Source: Diphasiastrum complanatum
Taxonomy: Eukaryota > Streptophyta > Lycopodiopsida > Lycopodiales > Lycopodiaceae
Assembly (NCBI GenBank): GCA_029204225.1
Contig: CM055100.1
Location: forward strand, 60,714,560 to 60,778,559
Reading direction: 5' to 3'
Length of the DNA stretch: 64,000 nt
This document shows, piece after piece, positions 1 to 10,139 of the stretch (position 1 is its first letter; every line of letters starts with the position of its first letter). The notes under the pieces are model-generated. The model was not told the origin of the DNA. It did no database searches and saw only the letters and a list, made by a program, of their open reading frames with translations. Position numbers and translations under genes: made by a program.

Positions 1-1562
1 AAAATGAAAGGATAACCTAAAAGGTAATGCCAAAACTTTTTGACTGAATAAATCATGCCTAAGGCTTCTCGCTCTGTAGCGGAATAATTTTTTTCAGATG
101 ATGCTAATTGTCTACCAACATAGTAGTTAGGGTAGTCTTTATCCTGATTGTCTTTCTGACTAAGTACTACTACTATGGCAAATGATGAAGTGTCTACGTA
201 GACATGGAACTTTTTCGTCCAGTCTGGTGGTCTCACTCTGGTTGCTTCAGCTAAAGATTGTTTTAGCTTATCAAAAGCTTCCTGGTGATCATTTGACCCA
301 TGGTATTCTACGCTCTTCTTTAGTAATCATGTAAGAGGAGTTACTATTATAGCATAATATTTAATGATTCTTCTATGGTATCCTACATGTCCTAAAAATT
401 CTCTAAGTTCTCTTATATTAGTTGGTTCTAACAACTCTAAGATCATCCTATAATTTTCAATGTGGGCTTGTATGCCATCCTTTGAAATTTTATGTCCTAA
501 TAAGATACCTTCCCTCATTCTAAAATAACATTTGGAAGGGCGCTATTTTAATGATGTCTTTTAACATCTTTTTAAGGTCTTTTCTAGTGCCTCTAGATGA
601 CCTTTAGTGGACGAATAAACAAAAAAATCATCCATAAAAATTTCTAAAAACTTTCTCAAATTTTTCTGGAAATTGTTAGTCATCATGCGTTGAAACGTCG
701 CAGGTGCATTGCACAAACCAAAAGGCATACACACATAAGCATAAGTCCCCCAGTCAGTGGTTAATGTGGTTTTAGATCTATCTTCTTCAATAATAAAGAC
801 TTGGCTGTATCTTCAAAAACCATCTAAAAAACTATAACGTTCATGACCTGCTACTTGGTCTAAAATGATATATGTGTATGGTAGTGGATGATAGTATTTT
901 GTGGTAGCCGCATTCAACTTTCTAAAATCCTGGCATACTCTAATCTTATCTATCTTTTTCTTTGGTACTATTACTATGGGTGTTACCCATTTGTTATACT
1001 CAGAATAGGATATATAATTCCTGCTCTAAGGCATCTATCTAATTCATCATTTACTAACAATGAATACTTCGGGTTTAATCTATATTGTCTCTGTCTAACT
1101 GATATAGCTCCCTCAATTAGATCTATTCTATGTTTCTCCCATTTAACCGGTATGCCAGTTAGATTATTCATTGACCAAGCAAACACATTTTGATACTTCT
1201 GGAGAAGTAATACATACTCCTCCCGTTCTTGGTGTTTATACAGGTTCAGAATTCTATCTTTGCTAATTTTTATTTCTTCATAATTATCCTTATCTATCAT
1301 ACTCTCAGTCAAGCTTGCTCTAGTCCCCCCCAGAACTTCCTTTGATTCGAATGTTAGAGGTTATGTTTCATCCTCCTCATCTATCTCATAACACTCTATA
1401 AAATCTACTTGGGAATCTATAGGCTCACCTACTTTCTCACCCCATTATAAAGATGACCTCCTAATGGGCTAGCCATCAGAATTTCTGGAAAAAATATTTG
1501 CTTGGTAGACCAGTTTATGATAGCATCAACCTGGTATAACCACAACCTACCAAACAATATTG
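1..1562 (-). pseudogene. Ty3/gypsy family beta: protease end, reverse transcriptase and RNase H remnant
   Basis: Read right to left on the minus strand this is decayed Ty3/gypsy pol. A retropepsin C-terminus (ILFGRLWLYQVDA) lies near 1500-1560. The RT N-terminus lies at 983-1312 (RQRQYRLNPKY). The RT core has MPFGLCNAP near 730 and the catalytic block FMDDFFVYS near 600-640. The connection region has GHKISKDGI and LREFLGHVGYHRR at 327-518. RNase H follows (FHVYVDTSSFAIV near 200, then EREALGMIYSVKKFW near 40-90) and runs off the window edge. Several stops and frameshifts break it, so it cannot make an enzyme. RT and RNase H would normally copy element RNA into DNA in cytoplasmic particles. 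Family assignment is firm; the clade within Ty3/gypsy is not. Confidence 0.85.
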
Positions 1563-1989
1563 AATACGGTGGCGTTCTGCTAGGTTCTCTTTGGCTAGAA
1601 AACAAAAAAGCTAGTCTTCCACATTTATAGGAATATTTCCTATAAAATAGAATCTAATGGAATCTTCTTATCTTATCTTCTAGAAGCTTATCCACACGTG
1701 TGAATGGTATCTTGACATGTGTGAGTAATAACTCATTCACATGGAAGTCCAATCTATTTACAAAAAGTTTGACCAATTTGACCATTTTCAAGATTCTACT
1801 TAAAGGTCAATTTCACACTAGTGTAGATCAAGCTAAAACCAATCAAACTTAATAAAAATGAATTATGTACATTCTTTCACACGTGGGAACAGACTCCACA
1901 TGTGTGAGATCCTATCAAGCTCAAATAACTTGAGATCTACAAGATACAACAAGTTGGAAGTGATATTTTAACACTCTCTATCTAATTCT
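1563..1989. other. Non-coding insert inside gypsy beta
   Basis: No reading frame is recognisable. The stretch separates the protease end at 1560 from the linker at 1990-2225, so it is either an insertion or a decayed segment. It holds CACACGTGTG at 1693-1702 and near-copies around 1710 and 1880-1905, a palindrome shared with LTRs elsewhere in the window. A fragment of an LTR is the likeliest origin (inference). Confidence 0.4.
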
Positions 1990-2880
1990 GATCTTTATTA
2001 CTATATGCAGGTGTTAATACTTTCCTAAAGTCATTCCCTTACTCAGTTCTTCCGAAATGAACTTATTTGTCTTCCGAAGTGTAACTTGAGGATGAAGTCA
2101 GCGTTTTACCTTCATATTTATCTTTTTCCTAGGATACGATGATTTTTTTATGACTTTTCCCTTCTGGTGTAGCCATTTGGTCTCTGAAGGTGATTTTCTT
2201 CTTCTTCCAATGGGTTATTACATCAGCTTGGTATAGCCAAGTCTTCCTAATAACACTTTATAGGATGACTCCCTAGTAGTCTTTAATATAATAAAGTCCA
2301 TAAAAAATTTATGGTCATTGATATACACCATCACCTAAGACAAGTCCCTTATTGGAGTTCTTCAAGTTGCATCTGCTAACCTAAAATGTCTAAGTGTAGG
2401 TGCAATCCGATGGTGAATGCCTAACTCATATGCAATCTCTTGGGTCATAATATTTACACTTGACCCAAAATCTATGGGTACATTATCTAAAATACAATCG
2501 TTGATTAATATCTAAATTTCAGGTTGGCCTTCATTGTCATAATTTACCAGTCCTACATCGATTGGTGGCAACCTAGCTTTCCTTCTTTTGTTCTTTTGTA
2601 GAAATTGTTTAATATCCTTTTTATAATGCTAGTTATCTTCTAATAATTGTTTAAATGTTATATTTGGCATTCTAGAAGTGAAATCTTCTACTATATCATA
2701 TGAGCGATGTTTAAGTGGTGATGGATCTCTAGGTGATTCAATGCTTATGATCGGATCTACAAACATAGCTTTCTTTACTTTCTTAGTCTCTTCATCAAGA
2801 AGTTTCTTAGCCTCTAAACTAATATCTGCTTCGTAATACTTTTCATCCGACCAAGCAAAGTCTGGATCTTTACTATGAGC
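1990..2880 (-). pseudogene. Gypsy beta: first retropepsin-like domain (PR-A) with flanking linkers, copy 1
   Basis: On the minus strand 2880-2629 is an acidic and basic linker (contains KKLLDEETKKVKKA), followed at 2560-2225 by a whole retropepsin-like domain. Its active-site region reads PIDFGSSVNIM, with DSG changed to DFG. It ends SYKVLLGRLGYTKLM, corresponding to the family's LLGRPWL strand. A second linker follows at 2225-1990 (MATPEGKSHKK). At least three in-frame stops lie within the domain. Aspartic proteases of this type cut Gag-Pol; this one lacks the usual DSG and is broken. The same order of blocks recurs at 3238-3915. Confidence 0.75.
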
Positions 2881-2910
2881 AATTTCTGTGGGCTGTTCTG
2901 CAGTTTGCAT

Positions 2911-3430
2911 CAGCCTGGTATAACCACGACCTACCAAACAATATCGAATATGGTGGCATATCTGCTAGGTTTATGACAAAGAAATTCACAATGAAAGTCT
3001 TTGTCTCTATGTTTACATTGATACTCCTCCATGCTCCTACTAGAGTGCAACGAGATGCATCAACTAAATGTATTTCATGATGAACAGTGGACTGGATTTG
3101 ATCTTCTAATCCTAACTCATTAGCCATTTTTTCAATCATCAAGTTTATACTTGATCATGAATCTATTAATATCTTTTGTATAACATAACCGCCTATAGTT
3201 GCACTAATTTTGGAAGCTCCGTAGTCCCCTCTATCTACGTTCTCAACTCTATTACTATAGGCAGGTGTTGATATTTTCCTAAAGGAAGCCCCTTCCTCAG
3301 TCCTTGCAGAATGGACTTCTTCGTCCTCCAAAGTGTAACTTGAGGATGATGTCAAGGTTTCACCTTCATATTTATATTTTTCCCAGGATACAATGATCCT
3401 TTTATGACTCTTCCCTTTTGTTGTAGCCAT
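2911..3430 (-). pseudogene. Gypsy beta: linker and second retropepsin-like domain (PR-B)
   Basis: The linker starts MATTKGKSHKRIIVSW at 3430. The retropepsin-like domain runs from about 3200 to 2911. Its active site would read ILIDSGSSINLM, but the glycine codon is TGA, so translation stops inside the catalytic triad. The domain continues LGLEDQIQS, LVDASRC and closes YSILFGRSWLYQADA. It aligns along its length with PR-A by eye (LID/PID, SS-N-M, LG, ADA or DAS, final GR-WL), so the two look like diverged duplicates. After the closing motif the frame runs into a junction with the neighbouring repeat copy at about 2911-2935. Confidence 0.75.
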
Positions 3431-3915
3431 TTGGTCTCTAAAGATAATTTTTTTCTTCTTCTAATGGGTTATTACATCAGCTTGGTATAGCCAAGGCCTT
3501 TCTAATAACACTCTATAGGATGACTCCCTAGTGGTCTTTAATATGTTAAAGTCCATCAGAAATTTATGGTCATCGATATACACCGTGACTTGAGACAGCT
3601 CCCCTATTGGAGTTCTTCAACTTGCATCTACTAACCTAAGATGTATAAGTGCAGGTGCAATTCGATGGTGAATGCCTAACTCATATGCAATTTCTTGGGT
3701 CGTATGAGCGATGTTTAAGTGGCGATGGATCTTAGTTGATTCAATGCTTATGATCAGATCTACAAACGTTGCTTTCTTTACTTTCTTAGTCTCTTCATCA
3801 AGAAGTTTCTTAGCCTCTAAACTAATATATGCTTCGTAATACTTTTCATCCTACCAATCAAAGTCTGAATCTTTATTATGAGCAACTTCTGCTGGCTGTT
3901 CTGAAGTGTGCGTCT
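3431..3915 (-). pseudogene. Gypsy beta: first retropepsin-like domain (PR-A), copy 2, N-terminus deleted
   Basis: 3705-3480 on the minus strand is a second copy of the C-terminal part of PR-A (TQEIAYELGIHHRIAP, then SYRVLLERPWLYQAD). Upstream, 3915-3702 repeats the linker found at 2880-2695. The sequence corresponding to 2480-2695, which carries the active site in copy 1, is missing here, so this copy has no catalytic residues. It leads directly into the linker and PR-B at 3430-2911, showing that the order PR-A, linker, PR-B belongs to the element. Confidence 0.7.
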
Positions 3916-4089
3916 TGTTTGTCACACTTTTCACAGAATTTGTATTTTTTACCTTCTATCTTGAACAGTTGGTATATCTTGCCTACTTCTAGTTGTAACT
4001 TTATTTACATCTGAATGTTGGTCTTGGTCTTCTAATATCTCTGAATCTACTTCTATTCTTTGGACTACCATATTAGAATTAGACTTAGA

Positions 4090-4364
4090 TAGTCGAGGAT
4101 CATTACAAATTCCAAATGGCATCACTTTGTAGGCATAGGTTCTCCATTCCGTGGCGAATGTTGTCTTGTGCTGATCGGTCGACGCTATTTTCACTTGGTT
4201 GTAACCTCGTCCAGAGAACTATAGGCTTCTGCTTCAGCTACTCTGTCTAGAATACTTTCCATAGATGGTAAGGAAAAATGATCCTTCTTTGTGACTATAT
4301 TTAATACTTCCAGATTCACACAGATTCACATTTTGTCATTTTTCTTGGGTACTATGACTATCGG
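4090..4364 (-). pseudogene. Ty3/gypsy family alpha: reverse transcriptase core fragment
   Basis: Minus-strand translation from 4364 gives PIVIVPKKND, then KKDHFSLPSMESILDR, then TTFATEWRTYAYKVMPFGIC. These are conserved RT blocks of Ty3/gypsy elements. The fragment continues without gap from the RT N-terminus at 10795-11000: the two were separated by Copia-1, and the repeated ATCGG at 4360-4364 and 10795-10799 marks the split. One stop lies in the first conserved block. At about 4090 the RT stops abruptly and a different sequence follows (3916-4089, unassigned). Confidence 0.8.
4360..4364. repeat. Target site duplication ATCGG of Copia-1 (left copy)
   Basis: ATCGG directly precedes the LTR starting TGTGAAAAATACAG at 4365. 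It is repeated at 10795-10799 directly after the other LTR. Five bp is the usual duplication made by a copia integrase. Confidence 0.95.
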
Positions 4365-5019
4365 TGTGAAAAATACAGATCCTAAGTGGATCTAAACTCC
4401 AAGATCATTGGCTTGAATGCTTGCACTCCAAACTACATAAGCTAGGAATTGGCAACACATTCTATGCTACCTAGAATGCAAAGAACTTGATCAAAAAGCA
4501 TTTATCACAAATGGAAACTTCCATAAACATCAAGTGCGGCCCAAAATAGCATTATACAGTCCATAATACATCAGCCTATCACTTTTGGAAAGCACCTAAG
4601 ATCATACACAATAGCTTGAAGACAATACACACAACAATGCTCTCAATGGAGGAAGAAACAATGACAATGATCTATTGATCTCAATGAAGCATACAAAAGG
4701 TTTCTCCAACCTGTTCTCCACGACTTCCCTACTATTTATGGATGAGGAAGATGACTCTCTCTCCTCTCTCTAGAAGGTACTTGACCCTAGATATTCCCTA
4801 TATAGGAAAAATAGCTAAAAATGGCTTATATGACCAAAATACATCAAAATGGTCTCATTTTGAAGGGTATGAAGTTTGACACTTCATCATACTGAAAAAA
4901 TACAGTAAATAAAAACATTGTGGCCTGGTTCACACGTGTGAAACTCCAGAACCAAAACTATTTACAATTTTAGCCAATTTAGGCCTCAAACTAGCTAGGA
5001 AATGTTGACAATTTTCACA
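4365..5019 (-). repeat. Copia-1 3' LTR
   Basis: 655 bp, starting TGTGAAAAATACAG and ending GACAATTTTCACA as written on the plus strand. On the element's strand it starts TGTGAAAATTG and ends TTTTTCACA. A TATA box (CTATATAG) lies at 4798-4805, and a 14-bp palindrome, TTCACACGTGTGAA, lies at 4929-4942, upstream of TATA in U3. It matches 10140-10794 with no difference seen. Confidence 0.95.
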
Positions 5020-8000
5020 CTCCCTCTTCAACATTGGATGCTAGTTTCAACATAGTCTTTGAGCACATTCCAAGATTAGATCTATGCATTAAATATAGGT
5101 CCTTTCCCAATGGTTTGGTGAAGATATCAGCCACACACTCCTTTGAAGAGACATGTTGAAGCTCCACCTCTTTGGCAATGACTTGATCTCTCACAAAATG
5201 GTGAGCAATCTCAATGTGCTTGCTCCTTGCATGAAAAACAGGATTGCTTGCCAAGCTTTGGGCTGAAAGGTTATCACAAAGTATGATTGGAGTCTTCTCT
5301 GGTTCCAGCAAGTGAAGATCCAATAACATCCTCTTGATCCAAAGAATCTCCTTGGTGCATGTTGTTAATGCCTTGTACTCGGCTTCGGTGGAAGATAGAG
5401 AGATAGTTGGTTGCTTCTTTGATAGCCATGAGACCACTCCATCTCCAAGATAGATTGCAAAGGCACTTGTTGACTTCCTATCCATTTGATCACCTGCAAA
5501 ATCTGAATCTGAAAATCCACAAAGGTTAGGTGTAGTACCTCCATACAAGATGCCAAAATCTCGAGATCCCGAGATGTATCTAAGTACTCTCTTTCCTAGC
5601 TTCCAATGAGCCTCACTAGGATCTTGCATAAATTGACTTAGTTTACCAACCACAAAGCTTAGATCAGGTCTTGTGATGGTTAACCATATAAGAGATCCTA
5701 TTAGCTTTCTATAGAGAGTAATGTCCTTGAAGGATCTTTCATTACTTCTTGTAGTAAGCTTTACATTTGATTCCATAGGAGTAGAAACAACTTTACAATC
5801 TTCCATATGAAACCTTTTTAGAATAGAGTTAACATACTTTTCTTGACATATGAATGTAGATTTAGAAGTTCTAATAATCTCTATTCCTAAGATATAATGA
5901 AGTTTACCAAGATCTTGAATTTCAAACTCTCTTTTGAGTGCCATCTTGATTTCATCTATATCTAGATTGTTACCACCACTTAAGATAATGTCATCAACAT
6001 AGATCAAAAGTAAAGTGATATCATTTTCATTCAATCTAAAGTAGAGAGAATGATCATACTCACTCATAACAAAGTTTTGAGAAAGTAAGAAGGAATTGAG
6101 CTTAGCATACCAACTCCTTGGTGCTTGCTTTAGCCCATACAAACTCTTTTGGAGATAGCACACATGATTAGGCTCATCATGTGAAACATAGCCCTCGGGT
6201 TGCTCCATGTAAATATCTTCTTCAAGATCACCATTCAAGAAGGCATTAGTAACATCCATTTGCCACATGTCCCAATCATAAAGAGTTGCAAGAGAGATTA
6301 GGATTCGAATAGTTACCATATTTGCCACGGGTGCAAAGGTCTCATCATAGTCAATACCATATTCTTGAGCATACCCCTTTGCCACCAACCTTGCCTTGTA
6401 CTTGTTGATTGATCCATCTTGATTTGTCTTGATCTTGAAGATCCACTTACAACCAATTGCCTTCTTGTCCTTTGGAAGCTTTACCAACCTCCATGTGTTG
6501 CTTTTGATGAGTGCTTGATGCTCATGATCCATGGCTTGGATCCATTCCTTCTTTTGAATTGCTTCACCTACACAAGTTGGTTCATCAAAAGAGGTAAGAA
6601 AAGCAAAGTTAGAGTTGTCCACCACTTGCTTTCCTTTTTCATCATAGGTTAGCCTTGATGGCTTAGCCCTTTGCCTTTTAGTCTTCCTTGAAGTTTGCTT
6701 TGGAGTGGCATCTCCATCTTCATCCAAGACATCTTGCACATCATGATGATTAGTAGGCACATCAACATCAACATCAACAACATTGGAAACATTCTCTTCA
6801 TGAAAGATGACATCCCTACTTATGACAACTTTCTTTGTAGAAGGAATGTACACTTTGTAAGCCTTGCTTACTTCACTATAGCCAACAAACACACCCTTCT
6901 TTGATGAAGGATCTTCTTTAGTTCTATCATCAAGTGTGATATTGACAAAACATGTACATCCAAAGATCCTACAATGCTTGACACTCGGCCTTCTACCATA
7001 AAGAACCTCATGAGGAGTTTTACCATCCAAGGAAGCACTTGTCCATCTATTACATAGATAGTTAGCACATGCTAAAGCTTCCCCCCAAAAAGACTTAGCA
7101 AGATTAGCATGTAGTCTCATTGCCTTGGCACATTCACAAAGGGTTCTATTCTTCCTCTCGGCCACTCCATTCTGTTGTGGAGTCCTAGGACTAGACATCT
7201 CCCTCTTAATCCCATGTGCTATACAAAAGTCTTTGAACCTATTTGAGGTGTATTCCCCTCCATTATCAGATCTTAAGCATTTGATCTTTGTATTGAATTG
7301 GTTTTCCATTTCATTCTTGAACTTGACAAATGCAGCAAACACTTCATCCTTACTTTTAAGAAGATAGATCCAAGTATACCTACTAAAGTCATCAATGAAA
7401 GTTGCATACATCTTTGCCCCACCATTGCTAGTTGTACTAGAAGAATGAATATCAGAATGCACAAGTTGAAACGCTTCTTTAGATCTAGAAGTAGATCTAG
7501 AATAAGCAAGTCTATGAGATTTGGACAAGGCACAATGTTCACAAACACTATTGTTTGCAACAAGACTTTTAGGGAGACCAAGAACAAGCTCTTTCTTTGC
7601 CATTACCTCCAAAGATTTGAAGTTGGGATGGCCCAACCTCTTGTGCCAAACTTCTTGGTTTGTCAATTGCTCCCTAGCCATACATCCTTCATGATTAGAG
7701 ATCACACATGCATCAAGCTTGAAAAGTTTACCATGCCTCCTACCTTGAGCAATCAAGGATCCACATTTACTTATCAAACATGCATCTCCAATGAACTCCA
7801 CATCAAGTCCTTTGTCAATCATTTGACTTACACTAAGCAAATTCTTAGTGATTGAAGGAATGTACAAGACATTTTCAAGATTTGCTTTCCTATTTGTTGA
7901 AAGGGAAATAGGAATAGTGCCTATGCCTTTGATGTCACATTGACCATCATTTGCAGTGTAGATGATGTTACCTTCTCCCTCATAAGACAATAAGGATGTA

Positions 8001-8968
8001 AAGTATTCCTTATGTCTTGTCATGTGAGATGAGGCTCCACTATCAATCCACCAAGGATCATTATCATCTATGTTGGCTAACAAACTTGAAGTCATAACAA
8101 GTGATTCACATGTGTTATGTTCTTCCTCATCTATTGTAAGATTTCCTTGCCTCTCTCCTTGCTCTCTTTTCTTCTTATAACATTCATTTGCAAAATGACC
8201 TTTTATCCCACAATAAAAGCACTTGAACTTTGACTTATTGTTCTTAGTAGAAGAGGAAGAGGAAGAGTGATCATCATGATCAAAGTTACCACTTTTGGAC
8301 CATTTCCCTTTGCCTTTACCTTTGCCCTTGAATTTGCCTTTTGTGAAGAAAGCCTCTTCACCTCCACCTTGCAAGGATGCACCATCAAGCTTTGATTGCA
8401 ACCTATGTTCTTCAGCCAATAAGATTTCTTGCAAGTCAACCACACTTGGCAAGACTCTTTGAATGGCAAAACTTTGCACAAGGTTAGCATGTTCATTTAG
8501 CAAACCATTCAACATAACTTGGACTATTTCACCATCTTTTATGTTCTCATCAATGCATGCTAAATCATCACTTAGGGACTTAACTCTCAAGATAAATGCA
8601 TGAGCACTTTCACCCTCTCTTTGCCTACTAGAAAATATTTGTCTCCTTAGGGTCAATACCCTAGATGTGGACTTTGATTCAAAGAGCTTCTTTAAGGCAT
8701 TCCATGCCTCACTTGCACTTTGACACTTTCCAACTTCCTTGAGAAGTTCATTTGTAACATTCATTTTAATGATATGAAGAGCCCTTTTGGCCTTCTTATC
8801 AAACCTTTGTTGCTCTTGAAGTGTGAGAGGTCTCTCTTCAATTTCTGCAACTATGTCCATGAGTTCATTCAACTCAAGTAAGGACTCCATCCTCACTTTC
8901 CAAGTAGAGTAGTTTGATGAACTCAACCTTTCACTAGACTCTAGCATGATCCCACCATTGGAAGCCAT
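5015..8968 (-). CDS. Copia-1 Gag-Pol polyprotein, intact, 1317 aa
   Basis: A single ORF encodes the whole polyprotein. Gag (UBN2-like) spans about residues 1-230, followed by lysine-glycine repeats near 210-225. The zinc knuckle is C250-x2-C253-x4-H258-x4-C263. The protease has WWIDSGASSHM with catalytic D309. The integrase zinc-binding H/C motif starts at H442 (VWHKRLGHPNF), and its catalytic triad is D506, D568, E604. Reverse transcriptase has D905 (QMDVTNAFLNG) and YVDD at 990-993. RNase H has D1154 (SDSDFAGD), E1196 (TEAEYKAL) and D1232. The start ATG at 8966-8968 matches the MAS-type start seen in Copia-2 and Copia-C. The stop TGA falls inside the LTR's first five bases, so the purine tract is translated (EEG). 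One oddity is Asn in the usually basic position of FAPVAxM (residue 883). Confidence 0.95.
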   Translation of the reverse strand: MASNGGIMLESSERLSSSNYSTWKVRMESLLELNELMDIVAEIEERPLTLQEQQRFDKKAKRALHIIKMNVTNELLKEVGKCQSASEAWNALKKLFESKSTSRVLTLRRQIFSSRQREGESAHAFILRVKSLSDDLACIDENIKDGEIVQVMLNGLLNEHANLVQSFAIQRVLPSVVDLQEILLAEEHRLQSKLDGASLQGGGEEAFFTKGKFKGKGKGKGKWSKSGNFDHDDHSSSSSSTKNNKSKFKCFYCGIKGHFANECYKKKREQGERQGNLTIDEEEHNTCESLVMTSSLLANIDDNDPWWIDSGASSHMTRHKEYFTSLLSYEGEGNIIYTANDGQCDIKGIGTIPISLSTNRKANLENVLYIPSITKNLLSVSQMIDKGLDVEFIGDACLISKCGSLIAQGRRHGKLFKLDACVISNHEGCMAREQLTNQEVWHKRLGHPNFKSLEVMAKKELVLGLPKSLVANNSVCEHCALSKSHRLAYSRSTSRSKEAFQLVHSDIHSSSTTSNGGAKMYATFIDDFSRYTWIYLLKSKDEVFAAFVKFKNEMENQFNTKIKCLRSDNGGEYTSNRFKDFCIAHGIKREMSSPRTPQQNGVAERKNRTLCECAKAMRLHANLAKSFWGEALACANYLCNRWTSASLDGKTPHEVLYGRRPSVKHCRIFGCTCFVNITLDDRTKEDPSSKKGVFVGYSEVSKAYKVYIPSTKKVVISRDVIFHEENVSNVVDVDVDVPTNHHDVQDVLDEDGDATPKQTSRKTKRQRAKPSRLTYDEKGKQVVDNSNFAFLTSFDEPTCVGEAIQKKEWIQAMDHEHQALIKSNTWRLVKLPKDKKAIGCKWIFKIKTNQDGSINKYKARLVAKGYAQEYGIDYDETFAPVANMVTIRILISLATLYDWDMWQMDVTNAFLNGDLEEDIYMEQPEGYVSHDEPNHVCYLQKSLYGLKQAPRSWYAKLNSFLLSQNFVMSEYDHSLYFRLNENDITLLLIYVDDIILSGGNNLDIDEIKMALKREFEIQDLGKLHYILGIEIIRTSKSTFICQEKYVNSILKRFHMEDCKVVSTPMESNVKLTTRSNERSFKDITLYRKLIGSLIWLTITRPDLSFVVGKLSQFMQDPSEAHWKLGKRVLRYISGSRDFGILYGGTTPNLCGFSDSDFAGDQMDRKSTSAFAIYLGDGVVSWLSKKQPTISLSSTEAEYKALTTCTKEILWIKRMLLDLHLLEPEKTPIILCDNLSAQSLASNPVFHARSKHIEIAHHFVRDQVIAKEVELQHVSSKECVADIFTKPLGKDLYLMHRSNLGMCSKTMLKLASNVEEGV
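5020..5030 (-). other. Copia-1 polypurine tract
   Basis: GAAGAGGGAG on the minus strand lies immediately before the 3' LTR, the position from which plus-strand DNA synthesis is primed. It is also coding: it specifies the last residues of Gag-Pol. Confidence 0.85.
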
Positions 8969-10127
8969 GATTCTAATGTTTCTTCAACTTTTAGGTTCTA
9001 TCCTAAAGCACTTAGCACTCACTTTTCTCTCAACAAATGATAGATAAAGAGATCTATGAAGATTTAGGACCCTAAAACACTTCTATCTTGAACCTAGATG
9101 GTTTCCAAGCATAGAAAGGAAGATTGAAACACATGCAACACTTTGCACACACTAAGAATGGATTACAAAATCAACCAACCTGAACACACTCTTGCTTAAG
9201 CTCTCAAACTTTCCAGCAAGTGACCAAATCAAGTTATGGTGTGAAGAGTTACTTGCATTCTTAGAAAATACCCAAAACTAGGATGCCAAGATTACCTAGT
9301 AATGAACAAACTTGATCAACATATGATCAACACACTAAGATATTGATTCAACCTGTAAAACCACATGTAAACCACACTTCTAAAAGTTTATAAACTCCAG
9401 CAAGTGATAAATACAAGATTTAGAGGTGAATGAATGAGCACACTTAGTGAATCACAAGACTAGCTTCACTATCTTGTCAAATCTTGGTGTTTAGATGTAG
9501 ATCTAAGATCACTTCACATGAGAATGTTCCTCAACCTGTTAAGAACCTGAAAACACACTTGCATAATGGTTAACACCTTCCAGCAAATGCTCCAATCAAA
9601 TTACATAAGGAGAGTTACTTACATGCTCAACAAAGTACACCAAAAATTATGCCAAAATTGATGACAATCTTTACAATATGCTCTTCACAATGGAGCTTAC
9701 AATATGTTCACCCAAAAAAGGGGATCTTTCATCCAAATGGGAGCTTTGCTCAGCCTTTAGGAGAATTACAACTCACTCAAAAGAGCATTTGTCATCCACT
9801 TAAGGAGAAGTTTCATCCACTTAAGGAGAGTGTTCATCCAAGAATGGAGATTGTCAACAATAGGATTGAAAAGAACATTGTTAGTATTGAATATGCACAA
9901 GCCTCACAATCACAAATGATTAGGTGTTATGATCTGATCCAAAATAGTTTCTTTTCAGCCTCTGATCTTCAATAGACCTGAAATATGCTTTTGATCCACA
10001 AGTTCAACTCACAAAACAAAGGTTAGTAAGATTTGATCAACAAAGCAATGCAAAATCATGTTAGAACTTGATCAAACATCCAAATATCACCAAAAATGGA
10101 ATACTTACTGTAAATAGATGCCAACCA
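8969..10127 (-). other. Copia-1 untranslated leader with three diverged direct repeats
   Basis: About 1.16 kb separates the primer-binding site from gag. On the plus strand it holds three related blocks starting CAACCTG at 9176, 9349 and 9532, each followed by a conserved CCAGCAA-containing stretch, with spacing of 173 and 183 bp. A shorter tandem repeat with unit TTCATCCACTTAAGGAGA lies near 9810-9850. No coding capacity in the sense direction is recognised. A packaging or translational role is possible but is inference. Confidence 0.6.
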
Positions 10128-10139
10128 GCTCTGATACCA
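10128..10139 (-). other. Copia-1 primer-binding site (initiator tRNA-Met type)
   Basis: The minus strand reads TGGTATCAGAGC directly downstream of the 5' LTR with no spacer. This is the standard plant copia sequence complementary to the 3' end of initiator methionine tRNA, where first-strand synthesis begins. Confidence 0.95.

Larger units (their letters stand above)
1990..3915. repeat. Local direct duplication of gypsy beta protease region
   Basis: 1990-2480 corresponds to 3238-3705, and 2695-2935 corresponds to 3702-3915, in the same orientation with many scattered differences. Offset is about 1.2 kb for the first block and about 1.0 kb for the second, because copy 2 lacks roughly 215 bp. 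The level of divergence means the duplication is old relative to Copia-1. Confidence 0.75.

Noticed and set aside
888-1193. 101-codon plus-strand frame
   Set aside because: Shadow of the minus-strand gypsy beta RT.
7298-7855. 185-codon frame antisense to Copia-1 integrase and protease, repeated at 29841-30398
   Set aside because: Present in both elements only because the sense coding sequence is conserved; no independent protein features.
9176-9660. CRISPR-like array in the Copia-1 leader
   Set aside because: Repeats are long, diverged and adjacent within a plant retrotransposon; no short identical repeats with unique spacers.
9649-9975. 108-codon antisense frame in the Copia-1 leader with repeated HPLKE-like units
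   Set aside because: The repeats reflect the short DNA tandem repeat near 9810-9850; the counterpart in Copia-2 (32182-32427) loses the frame at the truncation.
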